A stretch of 48,488 nt of DNA, taken from NCBI GenBank assembly GCA_021851265.1, contig JAJZIG010000002.1, positions 1 to 48,488 of the forward strand, in the 5' to 3' direction. This stretch comes from an archaeon. GTDB lineage: Archaea; Thermoproteota; Nitrososphaeria; Nitrososphaerales; Gagatemarchaeaceae. Made by a program: the position numbers and the translations under genes. Of this stretch, positions 25,703 through 35,261 are shown one piece after another. Within the stretch, counting starts at the first letter, position 1, and each line of letters starts with the position of its first letter. Under the pieces are notes generated by a model that saw only the letters and a list, made by a program, of their open reading frames with translations, was not told the DNA's origin and made no database searches.

Positions 25703-26677
25703 CTACGACCTTCGTCTCTTCCTGGCGTCACTGCTGCCTCTGGCCGCATGGCCTGCGATAATATACGTCACGACCGACGCAGCCACCCTCGCTGACCGGC
25801 CTGAAGGATCCAGGGTCGGGGCAAGTTCCACGACGTCCGCGCACTTCACCTTGTCATTCCGCGAGATTTCATACACTAACCTGAACAGTTGGTCGGCCGA
25901 TATCCCTCCTGCACTGGGCGCGCTCACTCCAGAGACGTACGCAATGTCAACCGCGTCCAGGTCGACGCTAAGGTATACCGCCTCTGCTCCACGGGACGCC
26001 TTCGCGTACGCCTGCCGCGCCACGGCCTCGGGTCCTTTTTCGTACACTTCCCTGGCTGTGACGACTGTTATGCCGAGCTCTTCCGCTGTCTCGTGGTAGC
26101 TCTTCGAGTTCAGAAAGCCATGCATCCCGATCTCCACCACTCTTCGGGGATCGAGGCTCTTCAGAGTCCTGACAGCCAGCCCGTAGGATGACCCACTCGT
26201 CGGCTTACCATCGATTTCTCCTCGGAGGTCAAAGTGCGAGTCGATGACCACGAGACCAAGCCTCCCAAGTCTCTTCGAAGCAGCGCGGATGCAAGGCAGT
26301 GACACGCTATTGTCTCCGCCAAGGACCACCAACAGGGACCCCGGACCGATGTCCTCGGTCGCCTCTGCCTCGATCTGTCTGTGAGCCATGAGGGTGTCCG
26401 ACTGCTCCACAGAGAGGTCGCCCAGGTCGAGAACTTGCGCTCCTTCGAGACCCAGGGCAAGCTCCACGTTGTAGTTGGAAAAGGCGGACATGGCTTCGCG
26501 TATCGCTGCGGGCCCGCCGGCGGCGCCTCTCCTTCCTAGGACAGCCCCATCAAATGGGACCCCCACGACGTTCACCCCTCCTCTCCGCGCGCTGGTCGAG
26601 GGCTTGATTATCTGCGTCAGTCGCAGGTCTTCAGGGTCGCTGTATTTTGGGGCTGGATAGCGTGCGGGTATCCTCAA
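25703..26677 (-). CDS. hutG: arginase-family ureohydrolase, probable formimidoylglutamase
   Basis: 325 codons from TTG 26677, chosen because the promoter element at 26701-26712 puts the transcript start near 26680; the frame is open to 26800. Metal-binding motifs of ureohydrolases are present as DSHFD and SVDLDAVD. The first motif reads GGDNS in place of GGDHS, so one manganese ligand is changed from His to Asn. The setting beside hutH, hutI and hutU indicates hydrolysis of N-formimidoyl-L-glutamate to glutamate and formamide. Agmatinase or arginase activity is the alternative. Divergent from hutH. Confidence 0.82.
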   Translation of the reverse strand: MRIPARYPAPKYSDPEDLRLTQIIKPSTSARRGGVNVVGVPFDGAVLGRRGAAGGPAAIREAMSAFSNYNVELALGLEGAQVLDLGDLSVEQSDTLMAHRQIEAEATEDIGPGSLLVVLGGDNSVSLPCIRAASKRLGRLGLVVIDSHFDLRGEIDGKPTSGSSYGLAVRTLKSLDPRRVVEIGMHGFLNSKSYHETAEELGITVVTAREVYEKGPEAVARQAYAKASRGAEAVYLSVDLDAVDIAYVSGVSAPSAGGISADQLFRLVYEISRNDKVKCADVVELAPTLDPSGRSARVAASVVTYIIAGHAARGSSDARKRRRS

Positions 26678-26700
26678 CGGGCCGAGGCGGGGGCCAATCG

Positions 26701-26712
26701 AGTTAAAGATAT
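26701..26712. promoter_or_regulatory. bidirectional promoter element, hutG/hutH
   Basis: AGTTAAAGATAT lies in the 73-bp gap between the chosen starts of hutG (26677, leftward) and hutH (26751, rightward). It offers a TATA-like sequence on each strand with start sites about 25-30 bp away on both sides. The symmetry implies both genes are switched together. Confidence 0.55.
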
Positions 26713-26750
26713 GTGGTGTGCTTGTCGACCTGCGCTCGGGGACAGCAGGA

Positions 26751-28229
26751 TTGGCAGTAGTAGTCGTAGACGGGAGGTCCCTCACGCTGCGGTTAGCCAT
26801 GGACGTAGCCGAAGGCGGTGCAGCCGTGAGGGCGAGTCCGGCCAGCTTGAAGAGACTGGAGAGGTTCCGTGCCCTCCTCGAGGGTAAGCTAGCTGGTGGA
26901 GCGGTGGTCTATGGGGTCAACACCGGCTTTGGCTCTCTCGCTGACAAGGTTGTGAGCTCTGAGCACTTGGAAGAGCTGCAGCTCAACTTGGTCAGGAGCC
27001 ATGCGTCGGGGGTCGGTTCCCCTCTCCCCATAACCGTGGTGCGAGCTGCCATGCTAATCCGACTCAACAGCCTCCTGAACGGGAACAGCGCCGTGAGGAA
27101 GGGAGTAGCAGAGCTTATCGTGGGGCTGCTGAACAGGAATGTGACGCCCCTTGTGCCCGAGTTCGGGTCGCTCGGCGCATCGGGGGACCTGACGCCCTCG
27201 GCACACATGGCATTGACCCTGGTGGGAGAGGGGAAGGCGTACCATCATGGAACCGTGACCGATTCGACCAAAGCCCTCGCAGCCTCGGGTCTGAAGCCAG
27301 CGCATCTGAAGGCGAAGGAGGGCCTGTCCCTGATCAATGGGACTGCGTTTACGACCGCCCTGGGGTGTGTTGCGGTCCACAGAGGACAAGCCCTACTGAG
27401 GGCGGCCAACTCGGCCTTGGTGACGACCGCAGAGGCGCTTGGTGCCTGTTCCCAGCCATTCGACGAGCGACTGGTCGGGATAAAACTAGACCCTGGCCAG
27501 AACTCGGTGGCGAGGGAGCTTCGCACGCTCCTGAAGGGGAGCAGAAGGATGCGGCAGGAGCCGGTCCCCCAGGACCCCTACTCGATTCGGTGCGCCCCGC
27601 AGGTACATGGCTCGCTGAGCGATGCGCTGGGCTTCGCAGAGAAGATCGTGGTAAATGAGATGAATTCTGTGTCGGATAACCCTGTCCTCTTGGAGGACGG
27701 GGAGGTGCTCCACGGGGGGAACTTCCACGCGCAGCCTGTAGCAATGTCCCTGGACCTCATGTCCCTTGCCCTATCATATCTCGGGGTGATGTCTCTCGCT
27801 AGGGTCCACTTCCTGCTTTCGAAGACCTCCCCCGATAGGAAGTACATGGCGGCAAAACCCGGCCTGGAATCAGGACTCATGCTGTTGGAGTACACCGCCA
27901 CCGCGCTGAACGCCGACAACGCCAAGAACATCTATCCTGAATCATCGTACCCTTCAAACGTCTCGGGGGGGATCGAAGACCACGCAAGCCATGGGGTAAA
28001 CGCAGGGGTGAAGGCTTTGCAGGTGGCTACCAACGTGTCCCGCATCCTTGCAGTCGAACTGATCTGCTCTTCTAACGCGATTGGACTGGCCACAAGCGGC
28101 TTGTCAGAGCACACTAAGGGCCTGTTGGAATTTGTCAGGTCTCTCTCCCCTCTCCTGCGGGGAGACCGCTCACAGGGCCAGGAGATCGAGTCCTTGGCGG
28201 GAGAAGTGTTGGCTGGGAAGCTCCACTAG
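26751..28229 (+). CDS. hutH: histidine ammonia-lyase
   Basis: 492 residues. The MIO-forming tripeptide Ala143-Ser144-Gly145 lies in GASGDLTPSAHMAL. YGVNTGFG and the C-terminal YPSNVSGGIEDHAS are further family marks. It deaminates L-histidine to urocanate in the cytosol. TTG 26751 is chosen because it places ASG within one residue of its position in bacterial HutH (142-144) and lies after the expected transcript start; GTG 26718 would precede it. Convergent with hutI, with a 4-nt overlap. Confidence 0.95.
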   Translation: MAVVVVDGRSLTLRLAMDVAEGGAAVRASPASLKRLERFRALLEGKLAGGAVVYGVNTGFGSLADKVVSSEHLEELQLNLVRSHASGVGSPLPITVVRAAMLIRLNSLLNGNSAVRKGVAELIVGLLNRNVTPLVPEFGSLGASGDLTPSAHMALTLVGEGKAYHHGTVTDSTKALAASGLKPAHLKAKEGLSLINGTAFTTALGCVAVHRGQALLRAANSALVTTAEALGACSQPFDERLVGIKLDPGQNSVARELRTLLKGSRRMRQEPVPQDPYSIRCAPQVHGSLSDALGFAEKIVVNEMNSVSDNPVLLEDGEVLHGGNFHAQPVAMSLDLMSLALSYLGVMSLARVHFLLSKTSPDRKYMAAKPGLESGLMLLEYTATALNADNAKNIYPESSYPSNVSGGIEDHASHGVNAGVKALQVATNVSRILAVELICSSNAIGLATSGLSEHTKGLLEFVRSLSPLLRGDRSQGQEIESLAGEVLAGKLH

Positions 28230-29497
28230 TTCTCTCCGGAACCGTATATCTGCTTCCCCCGTTTGAACACCGCATTGACATACGAACCGCCTACGCGGTA
28301 AGGAAGGAATCTGTAGCTTGGCACCCTGTGCACCACGAAATCTGCCTGCGTCCCTATGGCGAGCGCGCCCAAGTCGTCCCTGGCGACTGCCTCTGCTGCG
28401 TGCTTGGTGAAGCCTAGGAGTGCCTGGGCGGGGGTCATCTTCATGCCGGTGCATGCCAGGCTCATCACGAACTGCGGAGACTCCACCCAGGAGTTCGGGC
28501 TCAGGTCTGTCCCAAGGGCAACCCTGCACCCTGCAGCCATTATCCCTCGGGCGTCCGCGTATGGGATCGACGAGTAGAGCGATGTCCCTGGAAGGAGAAC
28601 AGCGGTCACCCCCTTCTTCGCCATCGCGCCTATGCCAGTGGCACTGCTCCTCCCAAGATGGTCTGCTGAAACGCATCCTACTTCGGCGGCCAAGGCTGCG
28701 CCGCCCGATTCAGCAAACTCGTCTGCGTGTATCTTCAGCCTGAAACCGAGGTCTTTCGAGGCTCGGAGATATCTCGAGCACTCGGACGCCGTGAATACCC
28801 CTTCCTCGCAGAAGGAGTCGGAGAATACCGGCCGGTCTCTCCTCCTGGCTACGGCAGGGAGGACCTTGCGGGTCACGAAATCCACGTACCCTCCCACGTC
28901 TCTAAACCCGGGGGGCTTGGCATGGAGCCCTAGAAACGTGGGAATGAGCTCCACCGCGGACTCCTCCTTCAGCCTTCGGATCGCGGCGAGGATGTGACTC
29001 TCTCCAGCGAGGTCCAACCCGTACCCTGTCTTCACCTCCATTGTGGTGACCCCGTTCATCATAAGCTGGTCAAGGCGCGCCCTCGACGCGCCGACCAATT
29101 CCGTGGTGGTTGAAGCCCTGGTCTCGCGGACCGTCCGCAGTATCCCGCCCCCTCCGGCAAGGATGGAGATGTAGCTCTCTCCGGATGCCTTCCTCTCGAG
29201 CTCGTCTTCCCTGCTCCCTGCGAATATCGCGTGGGTGTGGGGGTCGACCAGGCCAGGAGTCACAAGGTGTCCTCGCGCGTCGACCGTCCGCTCGACTTTG
29301 CCCGTGGACTTCTGGCGGAGCTGCCTGGTCGTTCCGGTCCAGACAATCCTCCCTCCTGATACGAGAAGTGCCCCGTCCTCCACGATGCCGAGCCCCTCCT
29401 CGGCCGTCCCGCTCCCCCCGGCACAGGTCACTAGTTCGCCTGCGTGGACCAAAGCGAGGTCGAACAAGCAAGCACCTATTCTCAGAGTCGCACTCAC
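28226..29497 (-). CDS. hutI: imidazolonepropionase
   Basis: 423 residues, amidohydrolase fold. Metal ligands are in DPHTHAIFAG, with KIHADEFAE and ALGTDLSPNSW completing the site. VKTGYGLDLAGE is the HutI-type substrate loop. It hydrolyses 4-imidazolone-5-propionate to N-formimidoyl-glutamate, the third step of histidine degradation. GTG 29497 starts a small N-terminal beta domain. Divergent from hutU over 64 bp and convergent with hutH. Confidence 0.94.
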   Translation of the reverse strand: MSATLRIGACLFDLALVHAGELVTCAGGSGTAEEGLGIVEDGALLVSGGRIVWTGTTRQLRQKSTGKVERTVDARGHLVTPGLVDPHTHAIFAGSREDELERKASGESYISILAGGGGILRTVRETRASTTTELVGASRARLDQLMMNGVTTMEVKTGYGLDLAGESHILAAIRRLKEESAVELIPTFLGLHAKPPGFRDVGGYVDFVTRKVLPAVARRRDRPVFSDSFCEEGVFTASECSRYLRASKDLGFRLKIHADEFAESGGAALAAEVGCVSADHLGRSSATGIGAMAKKGVTAVLLPGTSLYSSIPYADARGIMAAGCRVALGTDLSPNSWVESPQFVMSLACTGMKMTPAQALLGFTKHAAEAVARDDLGALAIGTQADFVVHRVPSYRFLPYRVGGSYVNAVFKRGKQIYGSGEN

Positions 29498-29530
29498 ACG
29501 TGATAAGGCTTGCCGACCCGTCGGGCCGAA

Positions 29531-29541
29531 GTCTTAAATCG
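29531..29541. promoter_or_regulatory. bidirectional promoter element, hutI/hutU
   Basis: GTCTTAAATCG contains a TATA-like CTTAAAT readable on both strands. The rightward start, hutU ATG 29562, is about 26 bp from its centre; the leftward hutI GTG 29497 is about 39 bp away. The design is the same as at hutG/hutH. Confidence 0.55.
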
Positions 29542-29561
29542 TGTGCGAGGTTCAGAGTTTC

Positions 29562-31217
29562 ATGCAGCGGCGTGAGGTCCGGGCGCCGAGAGGGACAGCC
29601 ATCTCCTGCAAAGGCTGGCATCAGGAAGCCGCCCTCAGGATGCTGATGAACAACCTCGACCCCGAAGTCGCCAAGGACCCCGAGCATCTGATAGTCTACG
29701 GTGGTACGGGGAGGGCAGCTAGGTCATGGAAGGCCTTCGACGCCATCGTGCGGTCCTTGAAGTCCCTCGAGAACGACGAGACGCTTCTCATTCAGTCGGG
29801 GAAGCCGGTTGGGATTTTCAGGACGAGCCCGGCGTCGCCGCGGGTGCTCATCTCAAACGCGATGCTAGTCCCGAAGTGGGCGGACTGGGCCTATTTCAGG
29901 GAGCTGGAGGAGCGGGGGCTCACGATGTTCGGCCAGATGACCGCCGGGAGTTGGATGTACATCGGGACCCAGGGGATCCTCCAGGGGACCTATGAAACGC
30001 TAGCTGCTGTAGCCAACAAGCATTTCGGCGGCTCCCTGAGAGGCAAGGTCGCGCTGACGTCAGGTCTGGGAGAGATGGGCGGGGCTCAGCCTCTGGCCGT
30101 GACCATGAACGAAGGCGTGGCCCTGATAGTGGAGGTGGACAGGAGGGCGATACAGCGCAGGCTCGACAAGGAATACTGTGATGTCGTGACAGAGGACGTG
30201 AAGGAGGCGCTCGACCTAGCCCGGGGCGCGGCCGACCGAGGGAAGCCGCTGTCCGTCGCCCTGCTGGGCAACTCCGCAGAAGTCCTCCCTGAACTACTGC
30301 AGTCGGGATTCAGGCCTGATATCATCACGGACCAGACGGCCGCCCACGACCCCCTGGCGGGGTACATACCAGAAGGCCTGGGGATAAAGGAGGCAGAGTC
30401 GCTTAGGGCATCAGACCCCAAGGCGTACTTGGACCGCTCCATGAAGTCCATCGCCAAGCACGTCAGGGCCATGCTAGAGTTCCAGGAGAGTGGCGCCATA
30501 GCGTTCGAGTATGGCAACAACATTAGGAAGATGGCCCAGGACGCGGGGGTAGAATGCGCGTTTAGGATACCCGGTTTCGTCCCTGAATACATAAGGCCGC
30601 TCTTCTGCGAGGGGCGAGGGCCATTCCGCTGGGCCGCCCTGTCGGGAGACCCGGAAGACATCTTTGCCACCGACGAGGCTGTGGTCAGGGAGTTCTCCGG
30701 CAACCAGTCTCTCGTAAGGTGGATTCAGAAAGCCCACGACAAGGTCCGTTTCCAGGGCCTCCCTGCGCGCGTCTGCTGGTTGGGGTACGGCGAGCGGGCT
30801 AAGTTCGGCAAAATAATCAATGGCATGGTGAGTGACGGCAAGATCTCAGCCCCGGTGATCATCGGGAGGGATCATCTGGACTCAGGCTCCGTAGCGTCAC
30901 CCTATCGGGAGACCGAGGGTATGAAGGATGGGTCTGACGCGATCGCAGACTGGCCTATCCTCAACGCGCTGCTCAACGCCGTGTCTGGATCATCTTGGGT
31001 CTCCGTACACCACGGTGGCGGTGTCGGGATTGGATACTCTATCCACGCAGGCTTGGCAGTCCTGTGCGACGGTACCCCCGAGGCCGACGCCACAATCGAA
31101 AGGGCACTCACCAATGACCCCGGCCTAGGGGTAGCGAGGCATGTGGACGCAGGGTATGAAGAAGCCATCAAGACCGCGAAGGGCAAAGGTGTCAAGGTCC
31201 CGATGATGGAGGTGTAG
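29562..31217 (+). CDS. hutU: urocanate hydratase
   Basis: 551 residues (family about 550-560). [25 protein letters not shown] and [12 protein letters not shown] are the usual N-terminal blocks; [15 protein letters not shown] carries the Gly-rich NAD-binding turn, and [13 protein letters not shown] is near the C-terminus. NAD serves as a tightly bound electrophile. It converts urocanate to imidazolonepropionate. ATG 29562 fits a leaderless transcript from the element at 29531; an upstream GTG 29541 would overlap the promoter. The 3' end overlaps the convergent DedA gene by 26 nt. Confidence 0.95.
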   Translation: MQRREVRAPRGTAISCKGWHQEAALRMLMNNLDPEVAKDPEHLIVYGGTGRAARSWKAFDAIVRSLKSLENDETLLIQSGKPVGIFRTSPASPRVLISNAMLVPKWADWAYFRELEERGLTMFGQMTAGSWMYIGTQGILQGTYETLAAVANKHFGGSLRGKVALTSGLGEMGGAQPLAVTMNEGVALIVEVDRRAIQRRLDKEYCDVVTEDVKEALDLARGAADRGKPLSVALLGNSAEVLPELLQSGFRPDIITDQTAAHDPLAGYIPEGLGIKEAESLRASDPKAYLDRSMKSIAKHVRAMLEFQESGAIAFEYGNNIRKMAQDAGVECAFRIPGFVPEYIRPLFCEGRGPFRWAALSGDPEDIFATDEAVVREFSGNQSLVRWIQKAHDKVRFQGLPARVCWLGYGERAKFGKIINGMVSDGKISAPVIIGRDHLDSGSVASPYRETEGMKDGSDAIADWPILNALLNAVSGSSWVSVHHGGGVGIGYSIHAGLAVLCDGTPEADATIERALTNDPGLGVARHVDAGYEEAIKTAKGKGVKVPMMEV

Positions 31218-31980
31218 GCCCCGACTTCATGCGGAATCCAGAGTAGAAGTAGAAACCTATGTAGGCCGCGGAGATGGCCGCGAGTACCCCTGAAAGCCCG
31301 TCCACCACCACAGACGACGACGCGAAGGTGTTCCCTGTGAGCCCACCCGCTAGGTAACCCGCGTAAATCAGGACGACAGACCACAGGAAGCATCCTGCCA
31401 CCGTCATCACGATGAAGCGGGATAGTTTCATCTCGAACAGTCCCGCCGGCAGCGATATAACCGTCCGCAGTCCCGGTATGAACCTAGCAACGAAGACCGT
31501 CCACTGGGCCGAGCGTCCGAACCATGCCTCCGCCCTGTCTAGGATGTCCTTGTGCAACTTGAAGAGCCTCAGCAGTCCGACCACGAAGGGCCTCCCCAGC
31601 CAGATGGCGAGGATGTAGTCCAGTAGCGCGCCCGCCAGGCTCGCTACGGTGCTTACGCCCACCGCCACCCAGAAGTTCAGGACGCCTGTCCTGACGAAGT
31701 AGCCCGCCAAGGGGAGGACTACCTCGCTGGGGACAGGAAGAGACGCGCTTTCGAGCGCCATAAGGCCGAACAGGCTAGCGTAACCATACTTTGTCATGAA
31801 ATCGGTCAGGGTCGCAGAAGAAAGTACCGAGCCGGCGAGGAAGGAAAACCAAGAGCCGAATGGAATGTTGACGATGTCCGCCGCCTCGAGCGACCCCACG
31901 ACGAAGACTAGAACGGCGACGGCGAGGAGACATCTGCCGCGTGGCAGCACCGACTCGGGGAGTTTGGGCGATTCCTGCAA
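31192..31980 (-). CDS. DedA/VTT-domain membrane protein
   Basis: 262 residues from TTG 31980, which lies about 28 bp after a TATA-like CTATAAG on this strand; the frame is open to 32031. The VTT core has [20 protein letters not shown] and [18 protein letters not shown], the E-x-PVPSE and R-F-x-PG-R motifs that form the two re-entrant loops. About 5-6 spans. Relatives act in lipid flipping and membrane homeostasis. Shares its 3' end with hutU in antisense, with no functional link. Confidence 0.85.
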   Translation of the reverse strand: MQESPKLPESVLPRGRCLLAVAVLVFVVGSLEAADIVNIPFGSWFSFLAGSVLSSATLTDFMTKYGYASLFGLMALESASLPVPSEVVLPLAGYFVRTGVLNFWVAVGVSTVASLAGALLDYILAIWLGRPFVVGLLRLFKLHKDILDRAEAWFGRSAQWTVFVARFIPGLRTVISLPAGLFEMKLSRFIVMTVAGCFLWSVVLIYAGYLAGGLTGNTFASSSVVVDGLSGVLAAISAAYIGFYFYSGFRMKSGPTPPSSGP

Positions 31981-32205
31981 CTCTGGCGCGACCGAGCTGT
32001 TTCGCTTATAGGACTTTCCAAGTCGTATCAAAGGTCAGCCTGTCCTCCCTTCGGGATGCTCCCCAACGCGCCGGCCGACGCGTAAACGCATTCGGACCGC
32101 CTTCTTCCAGCACGTAGTCGTATGCGTGTCCCACACGCTCAAGCCACCTCAGCAGCCGATTCATTGAATCAGAGCAGCAGAGGCGTCTGAGGTGATGGTT
32201 GGCGA

Positions 32206-33477
32206 CTAGGCCTTCTTTCTGTATTCTTCGACCAGCTCTTTCGCCCGGTCGAACCTGACCTTCTTCTCTTCGACCAGCTTCGCAGCCACGATGTCGATCA
32301 GGTCCCCCGTGGCTCCGGCAGAGGAAGCGACGTTATGCGCATGCAGCTTCATGTGGCCCCTCTGGATTCCCTCGCTGGCCAAGGCCCTTAGGGCAGCGAA
32401 GTTCTGGGCGAGGCCGACTGCCCCCAGGATCTCTCCCAACTCCGTAGCGGTCTTCACGCCAAGTATCTTGATGTTCACCCTCGCAGTCGGATGTGTCTTC
32501 GCCGCACCGCCGACTAGTCCCACGGCCATCGGCATCTCGAGGGTCCCTACGAGATCCCCATCGACATTCTTCTCCCACGTCGTGATTGGCTTGTACTTGC
32601 CTGTCCTGGAGGCGTAGCTATGCGCGCCAGCTTCTAGCGCCCTGATATCCTGGCCGCAGGCTATCCCGACCGCTATGACGCCGTTCATGACTCCCTTGTT
32701 ATGGGTGGCACATCTGTAGGGGTCGGCGTCTGCGAAAGCATAGGCGTAGACCACACCGTCGACCACGTCTTCTCCCCCAATCGCTTCCTTGTCGAAGACC
32801 GCTGTTGCCCTGACCAGCCTCCTGTCGGCCAAGTTAGAGATGATCCTGAGGAACACCCTCCCTCCTGTGATTTCTTCCACCATGGGGGCTACCGCTTCCG
32901 CCATGGTGTTGACAGCATTAGCCCCCATGGCGTCCCCAGTGTTCACTACGAGCTCGGCGACTATCATGGGTCCCTTGATGCTGGAGAGCACCTTGACGTT
33001 GAGGTCCTTGGCTCCCCCACCAAGCGAGACAAGCATGGGGTCCTGGTCGTTCGCCTTCTTCAAGACGTCAGCTTTCTTTGAGAGCAGGTGTGCTTTGGCC
33101 TCTTCAGGCTTCGGAACGTTGACCACCTGGATCTGGCCAATCATCACCGGGCCGGTGTTCGTCACCTTGAATCCTCCTTTTACCCTCGCCATCTTGGCTG
33201 CATTGCTGGCAGCAGCCACGACGGAAGGCTCTTCGAGGGCCATGGGGACCAAGTAGTCCTTCCCATTGATGCGGAAGTTGGTGGCTATGCCGAGGGGGTA
33301 TGTGTATCCCCCCACCACGTTCTCAATCATGTGGTCTGCGGTCCCAGGCGGGAGCGACCCGGTCCCTGCCAATATACCGAGTTCTTCATCAGTAAGTCCC
33401 GTAGCCTTCTTGAGAAGTTCTCTCCTCTCTTCCATGGAGAGTTTGTAGAACCCCTGAAGTTCCGAGTTTTCTGTCAT
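32206..33477 (-). CDS. 3-hydroxy-3-methylglutaryl-CoA reductase, class II
   Basis: 423 residues. The catalytic Glu83 is in ALEEPSVVAAASN, as in the class II enzyme of Pseudomonas mevalonii. The Lys is in HNKGVMNG, Asp in the region after SYASRTGKYKPIT, and the late His in GHMKLHAHN; DAMGANAVNT binds the nucleotide. It makes mevalonate for isoprenoid membrane lipids. ATG 33477 places Glu at the expected 83 and fits a TATA-like AATTAAATAA at about 33501-33510; codons up to 33543 are not conserved. Class II is the bacterial-type form also known in some archaea. Confidence 0.92.
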   Translation of the reverse strand: MTENSELQGFYKLSMEERRELLKKATGLTDEELGILAGTGSLPPGTADHMIENVVGGYTYPLGIATNFRINGKDYLVPMALEEPSVVAAASNAAKMARVKGGFKVTNTGPVMIGQIQVVNVPKPEEAKAHLLSKKADVLKKANDQDPMLVSLGGGAKDLNVKVLSSIKGPMIVAELVVNTGDAMGANAVNTMAEAVAPMVEEITGGRVFLRIISNLADRRLVRATAVFDKEAIGGEDVVDGVVYAYAFADADPYRCATHNKGVMNGVIAVGIACGQDIRALEAGAHSYASRTGKYKPITTWEKNVDGDLVGTLEMPMAVGLVGGAAKTHPTARVNIKILGVKTATELGEILGAVGLAQNFAALRALASEGIQRGHMKLHAHNVASSAGATGDLIDIVAAKLVEEKKVRFDRAKELVEEYRKKA

Positions 33478-33623
33478 CTGGCAGCGCCGTCCGTCCATCT
33501 GGTTATTTAATTGATAGAATGGCGGCGGAACCGCTCTCGTCAATCGGCGAACGGCATCCTGTTCCAGTTGCCTGGTCGAGGCATGCTAAGCATAAAAGGC
33601 AGGTTCGATGGCGGTCTAAACAG

Positions 33624-33748
33624 GGGCCGGTCGTCTAGCATGGTTAGGACGTCAGGGTGGATCCCGTCAAGCTCTGACACTTGCTAGCAGAAGACGGCGA
33701 ATCAAACGCGAAGCGCCAAGGTCGGCGGTTCAACTCCGCCCCGGCCCA
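33624..33748 (+). tRNA. tRNA-Val(GAC) with three introns
   Basis: Acceptor GGGCCGG/CCGGCCC, D-arm GTCT...GGAC and T-arm GGCGG/CCGCC are intact. The anticodon arm assembles only after removal of three pieces: 33654-33670 (17 nt, between 28 and 29), 33680-33694 (15 nt, at 37/38) and 33701-33718 (18 nt, at 43/44). The product has stem TCGCT/GGCGA, loop CTGACAC and variable loop AGGTC. 125 minus 50 leaves exactly 75 nt. The anticodon GAC is at 33676-33678. A TATA-like GCATAAAAGG lies about 35 nt upstream. Confidence 0.82.
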
Positions 33749-33788
33749 CTTCAATCCTTAATACCAAGACCCGACTCTTCCTTCTGCC

Positions 33789-34238
33789 ATGAACAGGAGC
33801 CTCCTGATATTCGGCCTGTTCCTTATCATTGCAGGGGTCTTTGTCGGCTTCTACCTACTGTCTGTCTTCGGCTTTCTCATGGTCATCCCTGCGCTACTCG
33901 CCTCTTCGCATCCTCCGCTGCCGCCGGCCTCCAGGCCGCAAAACGAGACGTCCAGGCGGGTCATGCCCCAGAGTGCACAGCCACAGCCCACTGAGGGCCA
34001 GACGTCTCCCCCACCTCAGGTCAAGCCGATGGCTGCCATGGCTCCTCCGCCCTCCCCTCAATCACAGCAGTTCAGCTACTCCCCTGCCCTCTTCCCAACC
34101 ACGCTTCTTCCGTCACTTTCCATTTCGATGCCCGTCCCTCAGCCTCCGTCCGAGCAGGTTCCCAAGAACCAAGCGAGGGAGGACGACCTGGTAGAGATGG
34201 GCGCTATCCTCGCCCTGGCTCGCCTCCTGCTGGGCTAG
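33789..34238 (+). CDS. hypothetical membrane protein with Pro/Gln-rich tail
   Basis: 149 residues. Two adjacent hydrophobic segments (about 5-38) are followed by a long proline, glutamine and serine-rich stretch (40-125) and a short hydrophobic helix at the C-terminus. Few charges and no domain motif. Likely anchored in the membrane with a flexible tail. It has a TATA-like TTAATACC about 30 bp before the ATG. It overlaps the convergent htpX by 4 nt. Confidence 0.6.
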   Translation: MNRSLLIFGLFLIIAGVFVGFYLLSVFGFLMVIPALLASSHPPLPPASRPQNETSRRVMPQSAQPQPTEGQTSPPPQVKPMAAMAPPPSPQSQQFSYSPALFPTTLLPSLSISMPVPQPPSEQVPKNQAREDDLVEMGAILALARLLLG

Positions 34239-35137
34239 GGGACGTAGACGTTCATTTCTCGGCCAATTTTTCTCAGCCTCTCTACCCTGTGAGGCAGAGA
34301 GGGATGGGTGGAGAACATCTCGGTCAGCGAGTTCCCGCGGAACGGGTTGACGATCCACAAAGAGGCAGTCGCCGGCGAAGGCGCCTTGGAGGCATGCGTG
34401 GCTATGGGCCTCGTCTGCGCCTTGGCGGTGATCTTCTCCAGTGCTGTCACCAGCCCAGCAGGGTTCCGCGTGAGCCTTGCGCCGTACTCGTCGGCGTTAT
34501 ACTCATCATCCCTGCTGATGCCAAGCTGTACGAAGGTCGCACCCAAGGGCACCAGTATGATGGCCAACAGGGCAAGGGGGGACCCACCGTTCCTGTTTTT
34601 CCCTCCGCCTCCGAAGATCATAGAAAGCATCGCGATTTGCCCTATGTATGAGATCGCCCCGGCCATCGTGGCCGCTACACTTGACATCAGGACATCCTGA
34701 TGCACCACATGCCCTATCTCGTGTCCGATGACTGCCTCTAACTCGTCTGGGGTGAGCGTCTGGAGGATGCTAGATGTGGCGCACACCAATGCCCTAGTTG
34801 GTCCTCTCCCCGTCGCGAAGGCGTTGGGCTGTGAGGAGTCGACGACGCCCACCTTGGGCATGGGGATGTTCGCCTTCTGGGCGACACTTCTCACAATCCT
34901 AAACAGGCTCGGATACTCGCTCTCTTGGACGATCTTGGCCTTGCTCATCCGGAGGACAAGCGAGTCGCTGTAGTAGTATGAAACGAAGTTGATTACAGCG
35001 GCGAGGACTAGGGCCAGCCCTACAAAGGCTACTGGATCTCCGAAAAAGTACCACCCGACGAGGTATCCTATGAGCATGAGTAGCGCCGTGAGCACGAAGA
35101 AGAGCACCGTTATCTTCGCATACAGAGCGGTCGACAT
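34235..35137 (-). CDS. htpX: HtpX-family membrane zinc metalloprotease
   Basis: 300 residues. Two N-terminal spans (about 10-55) precede the catalytic HEIGH (His139, Glu140, His143), with the third zinc ligand in DDEYNADEYGA. Two more hydrophobic segments lie between them. GRGPTRALVCATSSIL is typical of HtpX. It degrades misfolded membrane proteins under stress. ATG 35137. The Hsp20 gene is divergent, 124 bp away, a natural stress-gene pair. Confidence 0.92.
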   Translation of the reverse strand: MSTALYAKITVLFFVLTALLMLIGYLVGWYFFGDPVAFVGLALVLAAVINFVSYYYSDSLVLRMSKAKIVQESEYPSLFRIVRSVAQKANIPMPKVGVVDSSQPNAFATGRGPTRALVCATSSILQTLTPDELEAVIGHEIGHVVHQDVLMSSVAATMAGAISYIGQIAMLSMIFGGGGKNRNGGSPLALLAIILVPLGATFVQLGISRDDEYNADEYGARLTRNPAGLVTALEKITAKAQTRPIATHASKAPSPATASLWIVNPFRGNSLTEMFSTHPSLPHRVERLRKIGREMNVYVP

Positions 35138-35261
35138 TCGTACTCTCGCAAAGGCGTTGTGTCTGTAAAAGCTTTTTTCAGATTCCGTCTTTAACCCGGC
35201 GGGGCGGAACGAGCTCTGCGTGAAAGGAATAAATCCCTCTACGGGTCCTCAGAAAGGGAAT

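Noticed and set aside
32333-33081. Additional ORFs inside the HMG-CoA reductase gene
   Set aside because: All overlap a gene with intact catalytic residues and have random-like composition.
33624-33748. Reading this tRNA as Ser(GGA) with stem TCAGG/TCTGA
   Set aside because: That fold needs a 9-nt anticodon-loop intron and a 41-nt insert, and serine tRNA should have a different acceptor and a paired long variable arm. The three-intron Val(GAC) fold is exact.
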